NCBI GenBank assembly: GCA_949825045.1
Contig: OX463829.1
Span: forward strand, 2,542,001 to 2,606,000
Reading direction: 5' to 3'
DNA from: Argyresthia goedartella
Lineage: Eukaryota; Arthropoda; Insecta; Lepidoptera; Argyresthiidae
DNA: 64,000 nucleotides
Part shown: positions 43,923 to 55,401 of the stretch, piece by piece
How positions within the stretch are numbered: position 1 is the stretch's first letter
Layout of the letters: each line of letters opens with the position of its first letter
Made by a program: the position numbers and the translations under genes
The notes under the pieces: generated by a model
What the model saw: only the letters and a program-made list of their open reading frames with translations
Told to the model about the DNA's origin: nothing
The model's database searches: none

Positions 43923-44162
43923 ACCTTGGGCACTATTTACACACATTGATCTAGCCCCAAACTAGGAGTCCCTGTATCTTGGGCACTAGACAGCGATACA
44001 CATACTTATATAGATAAATATTATACTTAGATAGATAAAAAACCATGACTAGGGTACAAACATCCGTTCTCATCAAACAAATATTTGCCCCTACCGGGAC
44101 TCGAACCCGGGACCCTTGGCTTCGTAGGCAGGGTTGCTGCCGACTTGGCCATTTGGGTTGTC
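43923..44162 (-). mobile_element. SINE-A copy
   Basis: Full length on the minus strand. ACCTTGGGCACTATTTACAC is at the left and GACTTGGCCATTTGGG at the head (A box changed by one base). Confidence 0.88.
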
Positions 44163-44878
44163 TGTGGGCTGAAAATGAACGAATGACTGAATGAGTGATT
44201 TTTTACACTAAGGAATGTTTTTTTCGAAAGCATGATTGACCAAAACCACCAGTCGTATTTTCACGTGTTTTTTGAACCCCGACGATAAAAGAGTCTGTCT
44301 CTCGCTCTGTCTGCATGTGTATTTGTGTCTGTCCGTGGCGCCCTAGTGCTCAAGCGGGGGGTCGGATTTTAATGCGGTTTTCTGTAAGTAGTAGAATTTC
44401 CTACAATTTTTCAAAGCCATGTTTTATTCAAATCGATTCATGTGTCGAAGGTGATTTAAAATTTTAATACAATAGATTCTCAATGCACATTTTCTTTATT
44501 GCGCACAAACTTCACAAAGCATATAGAAAAAAAGTAATATTGTAAACATTGAAGGCGAGCGATTATGTTTAACAAGAGATCACATCTAGCAAACAAAGCA
44601 AGGATGAGTTGACATTTCCAAGTCCACGGTACTACGTCTAGAAGGTATTGTAATTGGATAAGATTGCAGATTTCATAATTAATGATTTTAAATGTACTTG
44701 TGAATGCAGTTTTACCCCAAAACTGCTCGAACACTACAGAAACAATATCTGCCCAACATCCCAACTCCATAATAGCTTTCAGCTAAAGCCCCGTTGATTT
44801 CCCAACGTGACTTATACCCCCTGTTTTGGGAGGGCGCCATTGTGGAGGGATTTTCTGACAGCTGCAAAAAGCTTTAAG
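44163..44878. other. Intergenic with a dispersed-repeat scrap
   Basis: 44270-44400 (GAACCCCGACGATAAAAGAG, CTGTCCGTGGCGCCCTAGTG) looks like part of another dispersed non-coding family. No gene is seen. Confidence 0.35.
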
Positions 44879-45074
44879 TCAAGTCAAGTCAAGTCAAAGT
44901 ACTTTGTTACTGTAGATATTTACATATACTTAGCAAACGTCAATTTTGCCTCTTCTCTACATTGGACCACTGTGGGAGAAGTAGGGCGTAGAAACACCCA
45001 CAGATTGATTTTTAGATCTCTTTTAAAAATAGGTTGTGCTTAACTAATACAAATATGAAAAATTTAATTGTTAT
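44879..45074 (-). mobile_element. LINE-J 3' UTR, distal half, split by BEL-1 copy 2
   Basis: On the minus strand it carries TCTGTGGGTGTTTCTACGCC, CTACTTCTCCCACAGTGGTC and a (TTGAC)n terminal tail, matching the 3' end at 26870-27005. It continues on the far side of the BEL element at 50290. Confidence 0.82.
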
Positions 45075-45618
45075 TGTTCGATTCAAAATCGATACTCGAT
45101 CGATGGTTTCGGAACGGCCATTTTGAATTTGACGTTGCTGCCAACCTGGCAGTTTTTTGACAACTGACAGACGAAAAGCCCTCGCGATGTAACGCGTATT
45201 GATTTGGGGTAGTGAAATTAAATCGTAAGCCATCTGGAATGTATTCGGGTTCCCCTCAGGATTGTCTATATAGCTGAGTGTATTGTGGTTCCCCGAACCA
45301 GATAAAGTTCGCATTTACGTGGCCGATTGGTTTTTCCCACGTAACATAACCTGTGTTGGAACACTGTGCTCGTCGAAGCTGGCCTGCCAGCCATTCCTGG
45401 TTGGCTGAAGAACCTGTCTACCAAGAAGAGCCTAGGGTGCACCCAGGCCTTGCAGAGAGACAGGAGTTTGACGGGAACGAAGCACAGACCAGGTCAGATA
45501 GATTCATAAGTATTAGCTCGGTGAAACGCCGACGTTCACACTTCTTGGCATCTGATCGCTACGCTACCTCGTAGCTATGGGCCCCTGCGAGGTCATTGGG
45601 TGCCGAGAAGCCTGAACA
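45075..45618 (+). repeat. 5' LTR of BEL-1 copy 2
   Basis: It starts TGTTCGATTCAAAATCGATA and ends CCTGAACA. It contains TATATAGCTGAG (about 45270) and AGATAAAG (about 45300), possible promoter and polyadenylation-like sites. Confidence 0.95.
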
Positions 45619-46216
45619 TTTTGGTAGCAAGAGCGTGGTTTCCTGAGATTTGCAGCCGTCAAGGGCTCCAGGAACCCACGATTTGGGACTATCAATCTGT
45701 AGGTATAGGCGGTTATTAGCTAACTTGGTGTTGTTCCTGTATCCACATAGATTGGTAGTATTGTAAGCTATAAGTCTATTGCTGGTAGTAGACAGACAGA
45801 TATTACAGTTTTCCCTAAATGACCAGTTGTACTGGTAGGTACTCAACTTAGGTACATTGTAGGTGAATTGAAATTTGCATTGAAGTACCAGTTAGTCAAT
45901 CTATTAGTGGTCTAGTAATGCTAATGAATGTTTGGTTAACATAGGTAGTTACATCTATTGATAGCAGGCTATTACATTGTTTTCAGTTTATAGCAATTTA
46001 TAACTTGAACTAATATTGACTATCTGTGTGTGTTATAATGATAAAGGGAAACTAAATTGTATTACAGAATTTATATAGATATAAAACTCGGTTCCTATTG
46101 TTTAAGGAAAACAGCATTGTTTAAGTTGTGGTTTAGGGTTCCCTCGTTTGGGTTATGGACTGGAGGGTCCAATAAAATTGAGTTACTGCAAATTGTGAGT
46201 AAGTATCGTTCCGATA
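45619..46216 (+). other. BEL-1 leader with candidate primer binding site
   Basis: TGGTAGCAAGAGCGTGG at 45622, three bases after the LTR, is a candidate primer site. I cannot match it to a tRNA from memory. The rest is untranslated leader up to the gag ATG. Confidence 0.5.
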
Positions 46217-46771
46217 ATGTCGTTATCTGAAATCCAGAAGGGTGTTTCTAAGGAACTCAGATGGTTTTCCTCCGCACACGGTCTGATAGACCGTTTAGAT
46301 AGGCATGATGTGGTGTTGGAGCGGTCTATGGACGTTAAGGAACGTTACAACAGGGTGCTCGAATTGTCCGCGCAGGCGGAATCAGTTGATGGTTGCGCAC
46401 CTGACAGGCTGTCACGGTTGCTAGGGGATGTCAACCAATGTATGGAGATGGCAGCTGCTATCACGCAGAAGGCTGCGGACATACGTAGACAGCGCGAGTC
46501 CAGCCATGGTGGTGACATTGAAGCACCTCTGCCGCTTCAGGGTTCGGGGTCCAGGTTACCTGCCATAACTATGCCTACTTTTGACGGAGTGTCCGGTGAA
46601 TGGATGAGCTTCATCAATCTGTTCGACAGTTTGGTGCACATGCGATCGGACATTACTAAGTCTGTCAAGATGGCTCAGCTGGTGGCAGCATTGAGGGGTG
46701 AGCCTAGGGAGCTGGTCGCTCATTTGACAGTTACGGAGGGTAACTATGAAACGGCCAGACAATTGTTGGTC

Positions 46772-46836
46772 AGACGTTACCATAACAAACGGAGGTTGGC
46801 CGATGCCCAACTGAACCGTTTGTTATGGTAACGTCT
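46772..46836 (+). repeat. 21-bp perfect inverted repeat at the gag stop
   Basis: Arms 46772-46792 and 46816-46836 (AGACGTTACCATAACAAACG plus G, and its exact reverse complement) flank 23 bases. The right arm contains the stop TAA at 46829. A 16-base imperfect duplication of AACGxxCTATCCCGGT follows (46830-46860). Confidence 0.9.
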
Positions 46837-47473
46837 ATCCCGGTAACGAACTATCCCGGTTGTGAACAAGGTCGGGGCCATACAGACGGAGGTTTTGAAC
46901 CCGTTGTTGTCCGTCACCAAGGCTCTAGAGAATCTTGGACTTCCGGTTGGTGAATGGTCGTACCTACTGCTGTACATTGTACTTTCCCGCCTACCCGCTG
47001 ACGTGCAGACTCGTTTCGAACAGTCTCACGGGAGGTCGGCCGAGGACCTGCCCGCCTTCTCCGACTTGGTCGGATTCTTGGAAGAGGAGGCTCGACGGGC
47101 AGAGAATTTGGGGTTGACGGTCACCCATCCTTCGGAGCCACAGAGAGCTGCCGGGAGCGCTGTGAGTAGGGGCTCTCCGACGAGGAAGGACCGCACCAAC
47201 CGGCAGTCATATGGGACTGTGAGTGCATTGACCCCACATAGTGAGACCTGCCCATGTTGTAGGCAGATTGGCCATGCTGTGGCCAATTGCAATAAGTTCG
47301 GGGAACTTAGGGTTCAGGGACGGCGCCGGATGGCCAAGCAGCGGAGCTGGTGTTTCCTGTGCCTCGGGCCACACATGGCTAGGTACTGCACGCGCACAAA
47401 ATTGTGCGGATATTGTGGTGGGGCCCACAACAATCTGTTGTGCATGAACCGGTCCGGCCAACAGCCACCACAG

Positions 47474-47775
47474 GGCCGTACCCAGGGTGACACGGCATGG
47501 GGCCCTGAGAATTCGTTTGCGACTCGGAGCGCAACTCAGGGGCCAATGTCCCCACGTGCACAGGGCGGTACTAGGGTGCAGGGCCGCACTCAGGGTCATC
47601 ACATGGGGGGCCCTGAGTTTTCGGTTGCGACTCAGCATCCGACTCAGCGGGCAATGGGGCCACAAGCACGCAGCCACCCAGGGGTGCAGGGCCGCACTCA
47701 GGGTCATCACATGGGGGGCCCTGAGTTTTTGGTTGCGACTCAGCATCCGACTCAGCGGGACATTGGGTATGTTGA
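47474..47775 (+). repeat. 108-bp coding repeat in BEL-1 gag, 3 copies
   Basis: Units start at 47474, 47582 and 47690. The last two are nearly identical (GRTQGHHMGGPEF, VATQHPTQR); the first is diverged. They lie between zinc knuckles and protease. Confidence 0.9.
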
Positions 47776-49740
47776 GCAGGCCGTAACGGGCGGGTGGCAT
47801 GGGACACCTTCGAGCTATGCGGATGCGGTTCGGACGCCGCCTCAGTTGTCGCCCCGCTCGTCGCCTCGTCCTCGTCGGTCGCATGTGATGTCCCCCCCGC
47901 TCATGGAGCGGCCACGATTGAATTCACGCCCACCCCCCTTTACGGGGAATCGTAGGTTGGGAATGGAACCGGCGCGTGGGCCATTTGTACAATGGGACCC
48001 TCTGGCGTATAGCTGCCTACCTGATCGGTTACAGGCAGAGTGGGGCCCCGGGGGCCCTCGCTAGGAATTTGCGGCCCAACAATTTGTTGCCCCCCAACCG
48101 GAGACGGTGGTGTTACCGATCGCCTCTGTGCTTGTTTGGGATTTAGCGGGCAACCCAACATACGTTCGCGCCCTATTAGATTCTGGAGCTCAGGGCTGCA
48201 TTGTATCGAATGATTTAGCAAAATGGTTGGGCCTCAATATAAATAATGTATCGCTGCCGAGGAAATTGGTCCCTGCTGGGGATTACAGGGCAACCCTTCA
48301 CGGGTTTTGTGATGCCTCTGAACGAGGGTTTGCGGCAGCGGTTTATTTGCGAACCGTCACCTCCACCGGGGAGGTCGACGTGCGTTTGGTTTTGGCAAAA
48401 AGCAAGGTAGCGCCTATTCGGAAAAGGATGACGATTCCAAAACTGGAACTGTCCGGGGCTGCTCTTTTGACCAAACTTTTGAATCACACTCTAACAGTGT
48501 TGCGTGGGTCAGTGGTTTTGGAGGATACGGTGTACGCGTGGACGGACAGCCAGATTGTTTTGTGCTGGCTGAAGGCTTCGGTCCATAACTTAGAGGTTTT
48601 TGTTGCGAACCGTGTCTCCCAGATTGTGTCGTCTGAGGTCCCACTGACCTGGAGACATGTACCAGGAGAATTGAACCCGTCTGATTGTGCATCCAGGGGA
48701 TGTCGGGCTCCTGAACTCGTTAGACACCATTTGTGGTGGGGACCACCCTGGCTTGCCAGGAGAGAATCGGACTGGCCCCACAGCCATGTAGTAGTATCTT
48801 CGGATCATGGCCCCAGAGCGGCCGTGCATGTTACCCAGAAGGCTGGGGACCCTGACGCCGGGTTTCTGCTGGACCGGTATAGCTCATGTGTGTTTGTTTG
48901 TTTATCCACCAAGGCGGTACATCTCGAGCTCGTTGCTGATCTCTCGATAGAGGCTTTCATTGCTTGTTTGGATAGGTTTGTTTCTCGAAGGGGACTTCCA
49001 ACTTTGATCCGCTCTGATAACGGCACTAACTACGTCGGTGCGGAACGATACTTACGAGAGATAGTCAACTTTTTGAATGTAAATAAAGTGGATATTGGAA
49101 CGGCCCTCTCCCGTCGGGGTATACAGTGGACCTTCAGCCCACTGAGTTGCCCCCACTGGGGTGGGATTTTTGAGGCCGTAGTTAAGTCAGCTAAGACGCA
49201 CTTAGGGCGTATAGTAGGTCAGATCGCGCTGACTTTTGAGAAGCTCGCGACATTGTTTTGTAAGATCGAGGCCGTTCTCAATTCGCGACCGTTGTGTCCG
49301 CTCAGCTCGGATCCAAATGACCTGGAGGCTCTGACCCCAGGCCATTTCTTGATAGGACAGCCACTTAACGCGTTGCCCGAGCACCATTTTGAGGGAGTGA
49401 AATTGTATCGGTTGTCAAGGTATCAGATGTTGCAGCAGTTTACTCAGAATTTCTGGAAGCGTTGGTCGCTCGAGTATCTGCATATCTTACAACAGCGCCT
49501 TAAGTGGACTGACAAAACCAGCCCCCCTAGTGTTGGTGACCTCGTTCTGGTTAAGGATGCTAACCTACCGCCACTACGTTGGCGCAGGGGGCGCATTGTT
49601 AACTTGTTCCCTGGCAAGGACGGGACCCCCCGGTCTGCAGAGGTTCTAGTAGGAGGCTCGGTTCTAAAACGAGCGGTAGCAACGTTGTCTCGGCTGCCCG
49701 TAGATTAAGGGACAGGTGGGTGCCTGTCCGGGCGGGTGAT

Positions 49741-50284
49741 TGTTCGATTCAAAATCGATACTCGATCGATGGTTTCGGAACGGCCATTTTGAATTTGACG
49801 TTGCTGCCAACCTGGCAGTTTTTTGACAACTGACAGACGAAAAGCCCTCGCGATGTAACGCGTATTGATTTGGGGTATTGAAATTAAATCGTAAGCCATC
49901 TGGAATGTATTCGGGTTCCCCTCAGGATTGTCTATATAGCTGAGTGTATTGTGGTTCCCCGAACCAGATAAAGTTCGCATTTACGTGGCCGATTGGTTTT
50001 TCCCACGTAACATAACCTGTGTTGGAACACTGTGCTCGTCGAAGCTGGCCTGCCAGCTATACCTGGTTGGCTGAAGAACCTGTCTACCAAGAAGAGCCTA
50101 GGGTGCACCCAGGCCTTGCAGAGAGACAGGAGTTTGACGGGAACGAAGCACAGACCAGGTCAGATAGATTCATAAGTATTAGCTCGGTGAAACGCCGACG
50201 TTCACACTTCTTGGCATCTGATCGCTACGCTACCTCGTAGCTATGGGCCCCTGCGAGGTCATTGGGTGCCGAGAAGCCTGAACA
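49741..50284 (+). repeat. 3' LTR of BEL-1 copy 2
   Basis: It is 544 bp. Differences from the 5' LTR by eye: AGT/ATT near base 137, and CCATTCC/CTATACC near base 320. It is preceded by the same GGGCGGGTGAT as copy 1. Confidence 0.95.
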
Positions 50285-50289
50285 GTTAT

Positions 50290-50700
50290 GATTAATAAGC
50301 AGGAATAAATAATTACAAAATTATTAACAGCAAGGTCTGTGTTGAGCCAGATTAACCCCATACAGTTCTGTCATTTAAGTAATCTTGAATATTGTAATAT
50401 CCCTTTTTTGACAAAGTCGCTTTAACATGCTTTTTAAATTGCTCAAATGGCAATTTCAAAATCTCCAGAGATATCTTATTGTAGTAGAGAATGCACTGAC
50501 CCTTGAAATAATTGCTAACCATCGCGAGTCTAAAACGGGGCGCACATAGTCTGTGATTATTTCTTAGGTTAACATTACAGCTATCGCTAAGTTTGGAAAA
50601 TGTTGAAAGGTTCTTGCGTACATACATTATATTTTCGAAAATAAATTGACTAGCTACTGTTAGTATGTCAATTTCTTTAAGACAGCTCAACAGACTTTAC
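50290..50700 (-). pseudogene. LINE-J ORF2 C-terminus and 3' UTR start, split by BEL-1
   Basis: On the minus strand an open frame of 112 codons (50690-50352) reads SCLKEIDILTVASQFIFENI, MYVRKNLSTFSKLSDS, RFRLAMVSNYFKGQCILYYN and ends KKGYYNIQDYLNDRTVWG with a natural stop. This is the conserved end of the LINE-J protein; 26460-26760 and 58370-58488 are further copies. The 3' UTR begins at 50351 and is cut by the BEL-1 insertion at 50285. It resumes at 45074. Confidence 0.85.
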
Positions 50701-51289
50701 GTGCATCTATCTCTCTGAAGCATGTAAAATAGTTGAATTTCGCAGTCCATAGAATCATTATTAACATTTAAAACATAGAATCGCTGAGCCGAAAGATTTC
50801 TACCTTACTGTCTTTAGTTTCGTTTATGGCAATTATTTGCGGAACAGCCCTATCACTAATATTCGAATTATTTAGTAATAATCATAGCAACATAGCTTAT
50901 TATAGACGAACAAAGAGTCTACCGCCATCTATGATCTGCACTATTTGGAGCCCTTTTCTTCAGTTGTCAGAAAATCCCTCATTGCCTTGTTGAGTTCGAG
51001 CGCTCCTCTCGACGGACCATCTATTAGGGTTACCAGGTGCCAAATAGCCCGGACAATGTTCCGGACATTTTAAAAAAATTTTGGGAAAGAATTATCGACG
51101 GCGATTTGTGCTGTGTTGCCCTATCTGACTGTTTGATTACCAGTACAGAGGGAAACAGAAGTGACGCAACAGAAAAATAGCACTTATCCCGGGTTTACTT
51201 ATCATTCCACAGATTTTTCATTTGGAATGTCATAGAATTGCCCCGAGATACATGGGATAATTCATTCGTTATTTCTTCACATAACATAA
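50701..51289. other. Intergenic, nothing recognised
   Basis: No supported gene. CATAACATAACATAACATA lies at 51281-51299. Confidence 0.35.
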
Positions 51290-51430
51290 CATAACATAGC
51301 GTCACGCCTTTTCCCATACGGGGTGGCAGAGGCATAATTGTGTCCACTTATAGCCAGTTATTCGATACTCCAGTTTGCGTGACAGTGGGCAAGCCCATCG
51401 CCGCAGCTATGGAGTAATGAAGGTGTCCTG
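51290..51430 (-). mobile_element. SINE-B fragment
   Basis: AGCGTCACGCCTTTTCCCAT, ACGGGGTGGCAGAGGCATAA, CCATCGCCGCAGCTATGGAG: tail and body; the head is lost. Confidence 0.75.
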
Positions 51431-51593
51431 ATTTCTTTTTTTGAACACAAATAATATACAGACAACAAGACTTAATAGAAATAATGTATAAAGGCGAGCG
51501 AGAAATTAGGGTGAGAAAGGTTGATTGCTGAGCAGGGGAGCAGCGTGTGTGCAACAATAGTGTTAACCTAGTACATAAATAAATAAATAATAT

Positions 51594-51829
51594 TGACGAC
51601 CCGAATGGCCGAGTCGGCAGTGACCCTGCCTACAAAGCCAAGGGTCCCGGGTTCGATTCCGGGTGGGGGCAAATATTTGTTTGATGAGAACGGAAGTTTG
51701 TTGGCATGGTTGTTTATCTATCTAACTATAATATGTACCTATATGGGTATGTATATCGTTGCCTAGTACCCAAGATACAGGGAATCCTAGTTTGGGGCTA
51801 GATCAATGTGTGTAAATAGTGTCCAAGGT
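51594..51829 (+). mobile_element. SINE-A copy
   Basis: The head TGACGACCCGAATGGCCGAG, TCGG has A box TGGCCGAGTCGG and B box GGTTCGATTCC. It ends GTCCAAGGT followed by T/TTA-rich sequence. Confidence 0.9.
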
Positions 51830-51961
51830 TTTTATTATTATTATAATATAAAACATTATAAACTGAACCAAGAAACGTGCTAACTTACGGCCTCAAGTCT
51901 TTTCAGGTTTACCCTTGGTTCACCAATCGGAAAACTGATCAAGTTGGGAACACATGACATA

Positions 51962-52210
51962 ACATAGCGTCACGCCTTTTTCCAAACTGGCAGAGACACA
52001 ATTGTGCCCACTTTTAGCCAGTTATTCGATACTACATTTGACAGGGGGCTAGCCCATCACCCCAGTGATGAACTTTCCTCACGATGTTTTCCATCACCGT
52101 TAAAACGCTCTTAAATTTAATTAATTATTTTATTGGTACATGGTTAGCACCGGGGTTAGAACCTGCACCTCCTGTGTGAGAAGCAAGCGTGAAACTCACA
52201 AGACCAACTT
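51962..52210 (-). mobile_element. SINE-B copy, near full length
   Basis: It runs from AGCGTCACGCCTTTTTCCAA at the tail to the tRNA-like head (AACCTGCACCTCCTGTGTGA, GAAGCAAGCGTGAAACTCAC). Confidence 0.8.
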
Positions 52211-52499
52211 GTGATTATTATGAAATCCTTCATAAAACTTCAACATAGTTAGTAGGTGAAATATATTGTTTAATTTCTTTGCAAGTTGTGTATACTAACA
52301 TGATTGCCGCATATATTTTGTACTTTATGCCAATTTATAAAAAAAGCTTTCAGCTTTTTATAGATACTTCCACTTGGCTTCACCGAGACTTTCCTCAATT
52401 ATGCCAAAAATGTGTCCGTATCATTCTCAACCTGAACTTATTTTTGGCCATTGATCGGATCGTATTTATAACCGGTCTGTGACAATAACGCATATTTAA
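52211..52499. other. Intergenic, nothing recognised
   Basis: No supported gene; the 67-codon frame at 52279 has no recognisable motif. Confidence 0.3.
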
Positions 52500-52935
52500 T
52501 AGTAGTTTATGTGACTGCTACATAATGGAGGGCATTAATACTCGCATAATGATATCACTCGAGAGTTTTAATGCCTAATTATGTACAGTTACATACACTA
52601 GTTTATCTACACACATATGTTAAGCTCTCTTTGATGTGTTCAGGAACCGCATGTTTGACCGGCATTGTGGCATTGATCTTATCTCTGCAGTTGTTTAGCT
52701 TGTTCTGTAGTACCAACTTCACAGACAAACTAGGGGCGGCACGCAGGCGGGCGTCGGCGTTCGAAATTTGAATGTCATAATATGTATAAAAATTACACAT
52801 TGTGGTCATAATGTGTAATTGTTCAGATAAGAAATGAGTTTTTACCAAGTAGTTTAATATTATGCTGATCGAAACGTGCGGTTTTTGTACGCAGTAAAGA
52901 GGGATCATGATACGTGTGTAGATAAAAATATATAG
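52500..52935. mobile_element. TIR repeat, copy B (inverted relative to copy A)
   Basis: TATCTACACACATATG at 52604 and CATGATACGTGTGTAGATA ending at 52924 are the inverted ends; the shared flank is at 52500-52603. The plus-strand frame 52571-52771 ends GAARRRASAFEI as in copy A, with about 70% residue identity by eye over its length. Confidence 0.75.
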
Positions 52936-53944
52936 GTAGTAAATATTTTTAAATTGAAACCTTAGATAGAACAAAAATAACTTTGTGAAAGTGTACAGTG
53001 TGAGGGTTTATTTTGCCTCTAAAGTTTCTACTCAGGTTAAGTGTAGCTGAAGACAAAATACCTTCCTGTTTTGAAAACTAGAAACTAACAAACAAAACTT
53101 CCTCTGCGGTGTTGCTACGTTTTAGGAATGCTACATATATACACTAAAGCTTGTAACTTAAAGCTTCACTGGATTAATTTGTGTAGTCAAATTATAATGC
53201 TCGATTTACATTTTACATGGTAGCCAAGTTCCCAAACATGGTCGGTACCTATCAAACTTGAGTCAATCTTGAGTAGCCCCATGTGCGAATAGCCGTAGGC
53301 CTCTTTTCGTTGACGTTTGCGGGGATTGTGGCTTGAAAGAGTTTGCCAAGCATGTAAAGCAATTAAAAGAGGTTGATAAGGTATCGCTCAGGGTACCACC
53401 AATCAAGCATAAGAGGTTGTTAGGGTATCGGTCAGGGTACCACCAAGCATCGCTATGAAATCGATTTGAAACCAACTTAAGTTTCACTGTTCCATATTGA
53501 TTGGCAGCTAAGTCTAAATTGTACGTCCTATTTTTGTCATTTGATGCCAATCCCATATTCAATGTTGTGTTCCATCGCTGGAGGCGAAATATATGAACCA
53601 TCCATTCTGAATGAATGAACCGGACCTGAACGGTAACTGAGATCATGCAACATTTATTCATATATTCATTGAGATAAAAGAGTGGAAATAAAACATTTTT
53701 ATTTTCAATGCCAAGACAGCGGCTAGAGGTGCAAGTCATAATTTTACGAGTAGTGTTTCATACGCCTAAACAAGTTAAATTCAATTCAAAAAGAGTTTAT
53801 TTCCATAAGAAACACATAGGTAACATTTGGAGAATGTCAAATCTTAAACTAACACATGTATAAGGTCCAGGGAAATATAGAACTCAATTTGAATTCCGTC
53901 ACCTCAATGTTTTAGATGCTGGAGGCAAAGAGGCGACTAGAAAC
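52936..53944. other. Intergenic with an unassigned 158-codon minus-strand frame
   Basis: The frame at 53263-53739 (minus) has no recognisable domain, signal or repeat. It may be chance. Within it, GGTATCG, TCAGGGTACCACCAA recurs twice (about 53378-53446). Confidence 0.35.
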
Positions 53945-54195
53945 CTCCAGATTTATACGTTATTTTTTAAAGAATTGGAGCAAACACCTTCCAAAGCTTT
54001 CTTGTCTTCTACATAATCTGATATTTTGTAGTAACCTTTTTTACATAAGTGATTTTTAACAACATTTTTTAATTTATTTACAGACAATTCTTGTAACCCA
54101 GTCGGTATTTTGTTGTAAAAGCGAATACATTGCCCTTTAAAAGATACATTAACCTTATGGAGCCTAGTAGTAGGTATAGCTAGTTTAAAGTTTTG
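53945..54195 (-). pseudogene. LINE ORF2 C-terminal fragment
   Basis: Read on the minus strand: LAIPTTRLHKVNVSFKGQCI, RFYNKIPTGLQELSVNKLKN, then KKGYYKISDYVEDK. This is the conserved C-terminal block of CR1/Jockey-like proteins, the same block as at 39451 and 50352 but from a different subfamily. No catalytic motif is present. Confidence 0.7.
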
Positions 54196-55401
54196 ATTTT
54201 GAAGTAAACATTGAGATACCTTCCTTAAAAAATACTTACATAATTTCTAGCGTCATAAAGAGATTTACCATAACAGGTCTGGAGATTATCGGACGGGATG
54301 TCTATCTTTTATATTTTGATAGTAATGATACATATTTGTTTATTTAAAAAGACACTTTTACAATCTCTTATTGAAATAGCACAGCGATAGCATATCGTTT
54401 ACTGCGAAGAGCGCAATGCGCCGCATTTGAAAGTCAGTCTCCAAACTAAATGGGCACCTACGACAAGCCAAATACGGCATTTTGCGCCCTTTGGAGCAAT
54501 TGATATGCTATCGCTTTGCTATTCCCATAAGATAATTATGGCCCTGATATACACTGAGAGATCTCATTAAGGTTCCGTTTGTGCCGACACAGAATACTAA
54601 AGACACTTTTCTTTTCAGTGCAAAAAAAATCTAATAAATCAAAAGGCATTGGGGCAGATGCATTCGCTTCGAATTCTTATCTCCCATCTCTTTTCCCCAT
54701 TATGAGACCGAATGGGGCTTGATGAGTCAGACACAGACAGTTGTGGACCCTTCGTAATGACCTTTTGATTGCTTGGTGGTACAGTTCACTTTATATAAAG
54801 CTTTACATTTTGGTTGTCCGGTTCTTATTTTTAGTGCTGTAGAATCGGATTTTAACTTTGCAATGCGTTCAGCACTATTTCCTTCTAAGTAGGAGAAAAA
54901 GAAAAATCATCAGAAAAAATCCCTCTATAAGGAGCTCCTAAGATCCTTTCAACGATGAACTAGGCACTATGCTAATTTAACTTCGGAAGTTGACGTTGAT
55001 GGATGTAACGCTGACTTGTCGATTTCACGGCCAATCTAATAAGGCCGGTCTGTTCTTCCGATTTATTCGATTTGTAAATAATTGTTTTTGTTGTGATAAA
55101 AACAGTGATTTGGCTGTTATGGGGAATAACTGGATACCCTAGGTTCGAGTGGTCCGAATTATTTCAGATTTCTGGTGGTTTAACTATCAGGGGACATCAC
55201 ATAAAGTTGAGCCTTTTCCTAGAGGGGGTAGCAAAGTCACAAAGGTTTAAAGGTAACACACTTTTCCTGAGTAAAATGTTTCCTTTTATTCTACTCGTAT
55301 TTCTGGATAAAAGAGAGATGTCTTCATTTATTTGTTATAATAAATCAAAAACACCGGAGACGCGCGAGTCATATTTAAATCAGAAAGGTTATGTTTTATT
55401 G
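54196..55401. other. Intergenic, nothing recognised
   Basis: The 103-codon plus frame at 55093-55404 has no recognisable motif. It ends where LINE-J sequence begins. Confidence 0.35.

Larger units (their letters stand above)
46217..49708 (+). pseudogene. BEL-1 Gag-Pol, one frame with three stops and two deletions
   Basis: All coding pieces lie in one frame from ATG 46217 (MSLSEIQKGVSKELRW) to TAA 49706. Gag has LPAITMPTFDGVSGEWMSF, and zinc knuckles CPCCRQIGHAVANC, CFLCLGPHMARYC and CGYCGGAHNNLLC (47249-47442). Three 36-residue repeats follow. In-frame stops lie at 46829, 46844 and 48062. After the last, LDSGAQGCIVSNDLAKW marks the protease. It jumps within a few codons to the region just before RNase H (FCDASERG), so the reverse transcriptase is gone. 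A second in-frame loss of 633 bases (616-1248 of copy 1) joins LLDRYSS to [12 protein letters not shown]. This removes the integrase zinc segment and first catalytic Asp; RSDNGTNY and the later Glu remain. No functional polymerase or integrase can be made. Confidence 0.92.
45075..50284 (+). mobile_element. BEL/Pao retrotransposon, deletion derivative (BEL-1 copy 2)
   Basis: It is a 5210-bp element with two 544-bp LTRs and a 5-bp target duplication GTTAT (45070-45074 and 50285-50289). The two LTRs differ at three positions by eye, so insertion looks recent. The interior has gag, a short protease start, RNase H, part of the integrase and the C-terminal domain. The reverse transcriptase, the integrase zinc segment and the first catalytic Asp are missing. 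It could have moved only with proteins from another copy, unless the deletions came after insertion. Confidence 0.95.

Noticed and set aside
45353..45574. 73-codon frame repeated at 50019-50240
   Set aside because: It is LTR sequence of BEL-1 copy 2. Both are duplicates by structure and show no protein motif.
47207..47884. 225-codon minus-strand frame
   Set aside because: It is antisense to the BEL-1 gag repeat region. GC-rich coding DNA leaves the opposite frame open.
53263..53739. 158-codon minus-strand frame as a host gene
   Set aside because: No recognisable domain, codon signal or splice context. I left it as unassigned; a homology search would decide.
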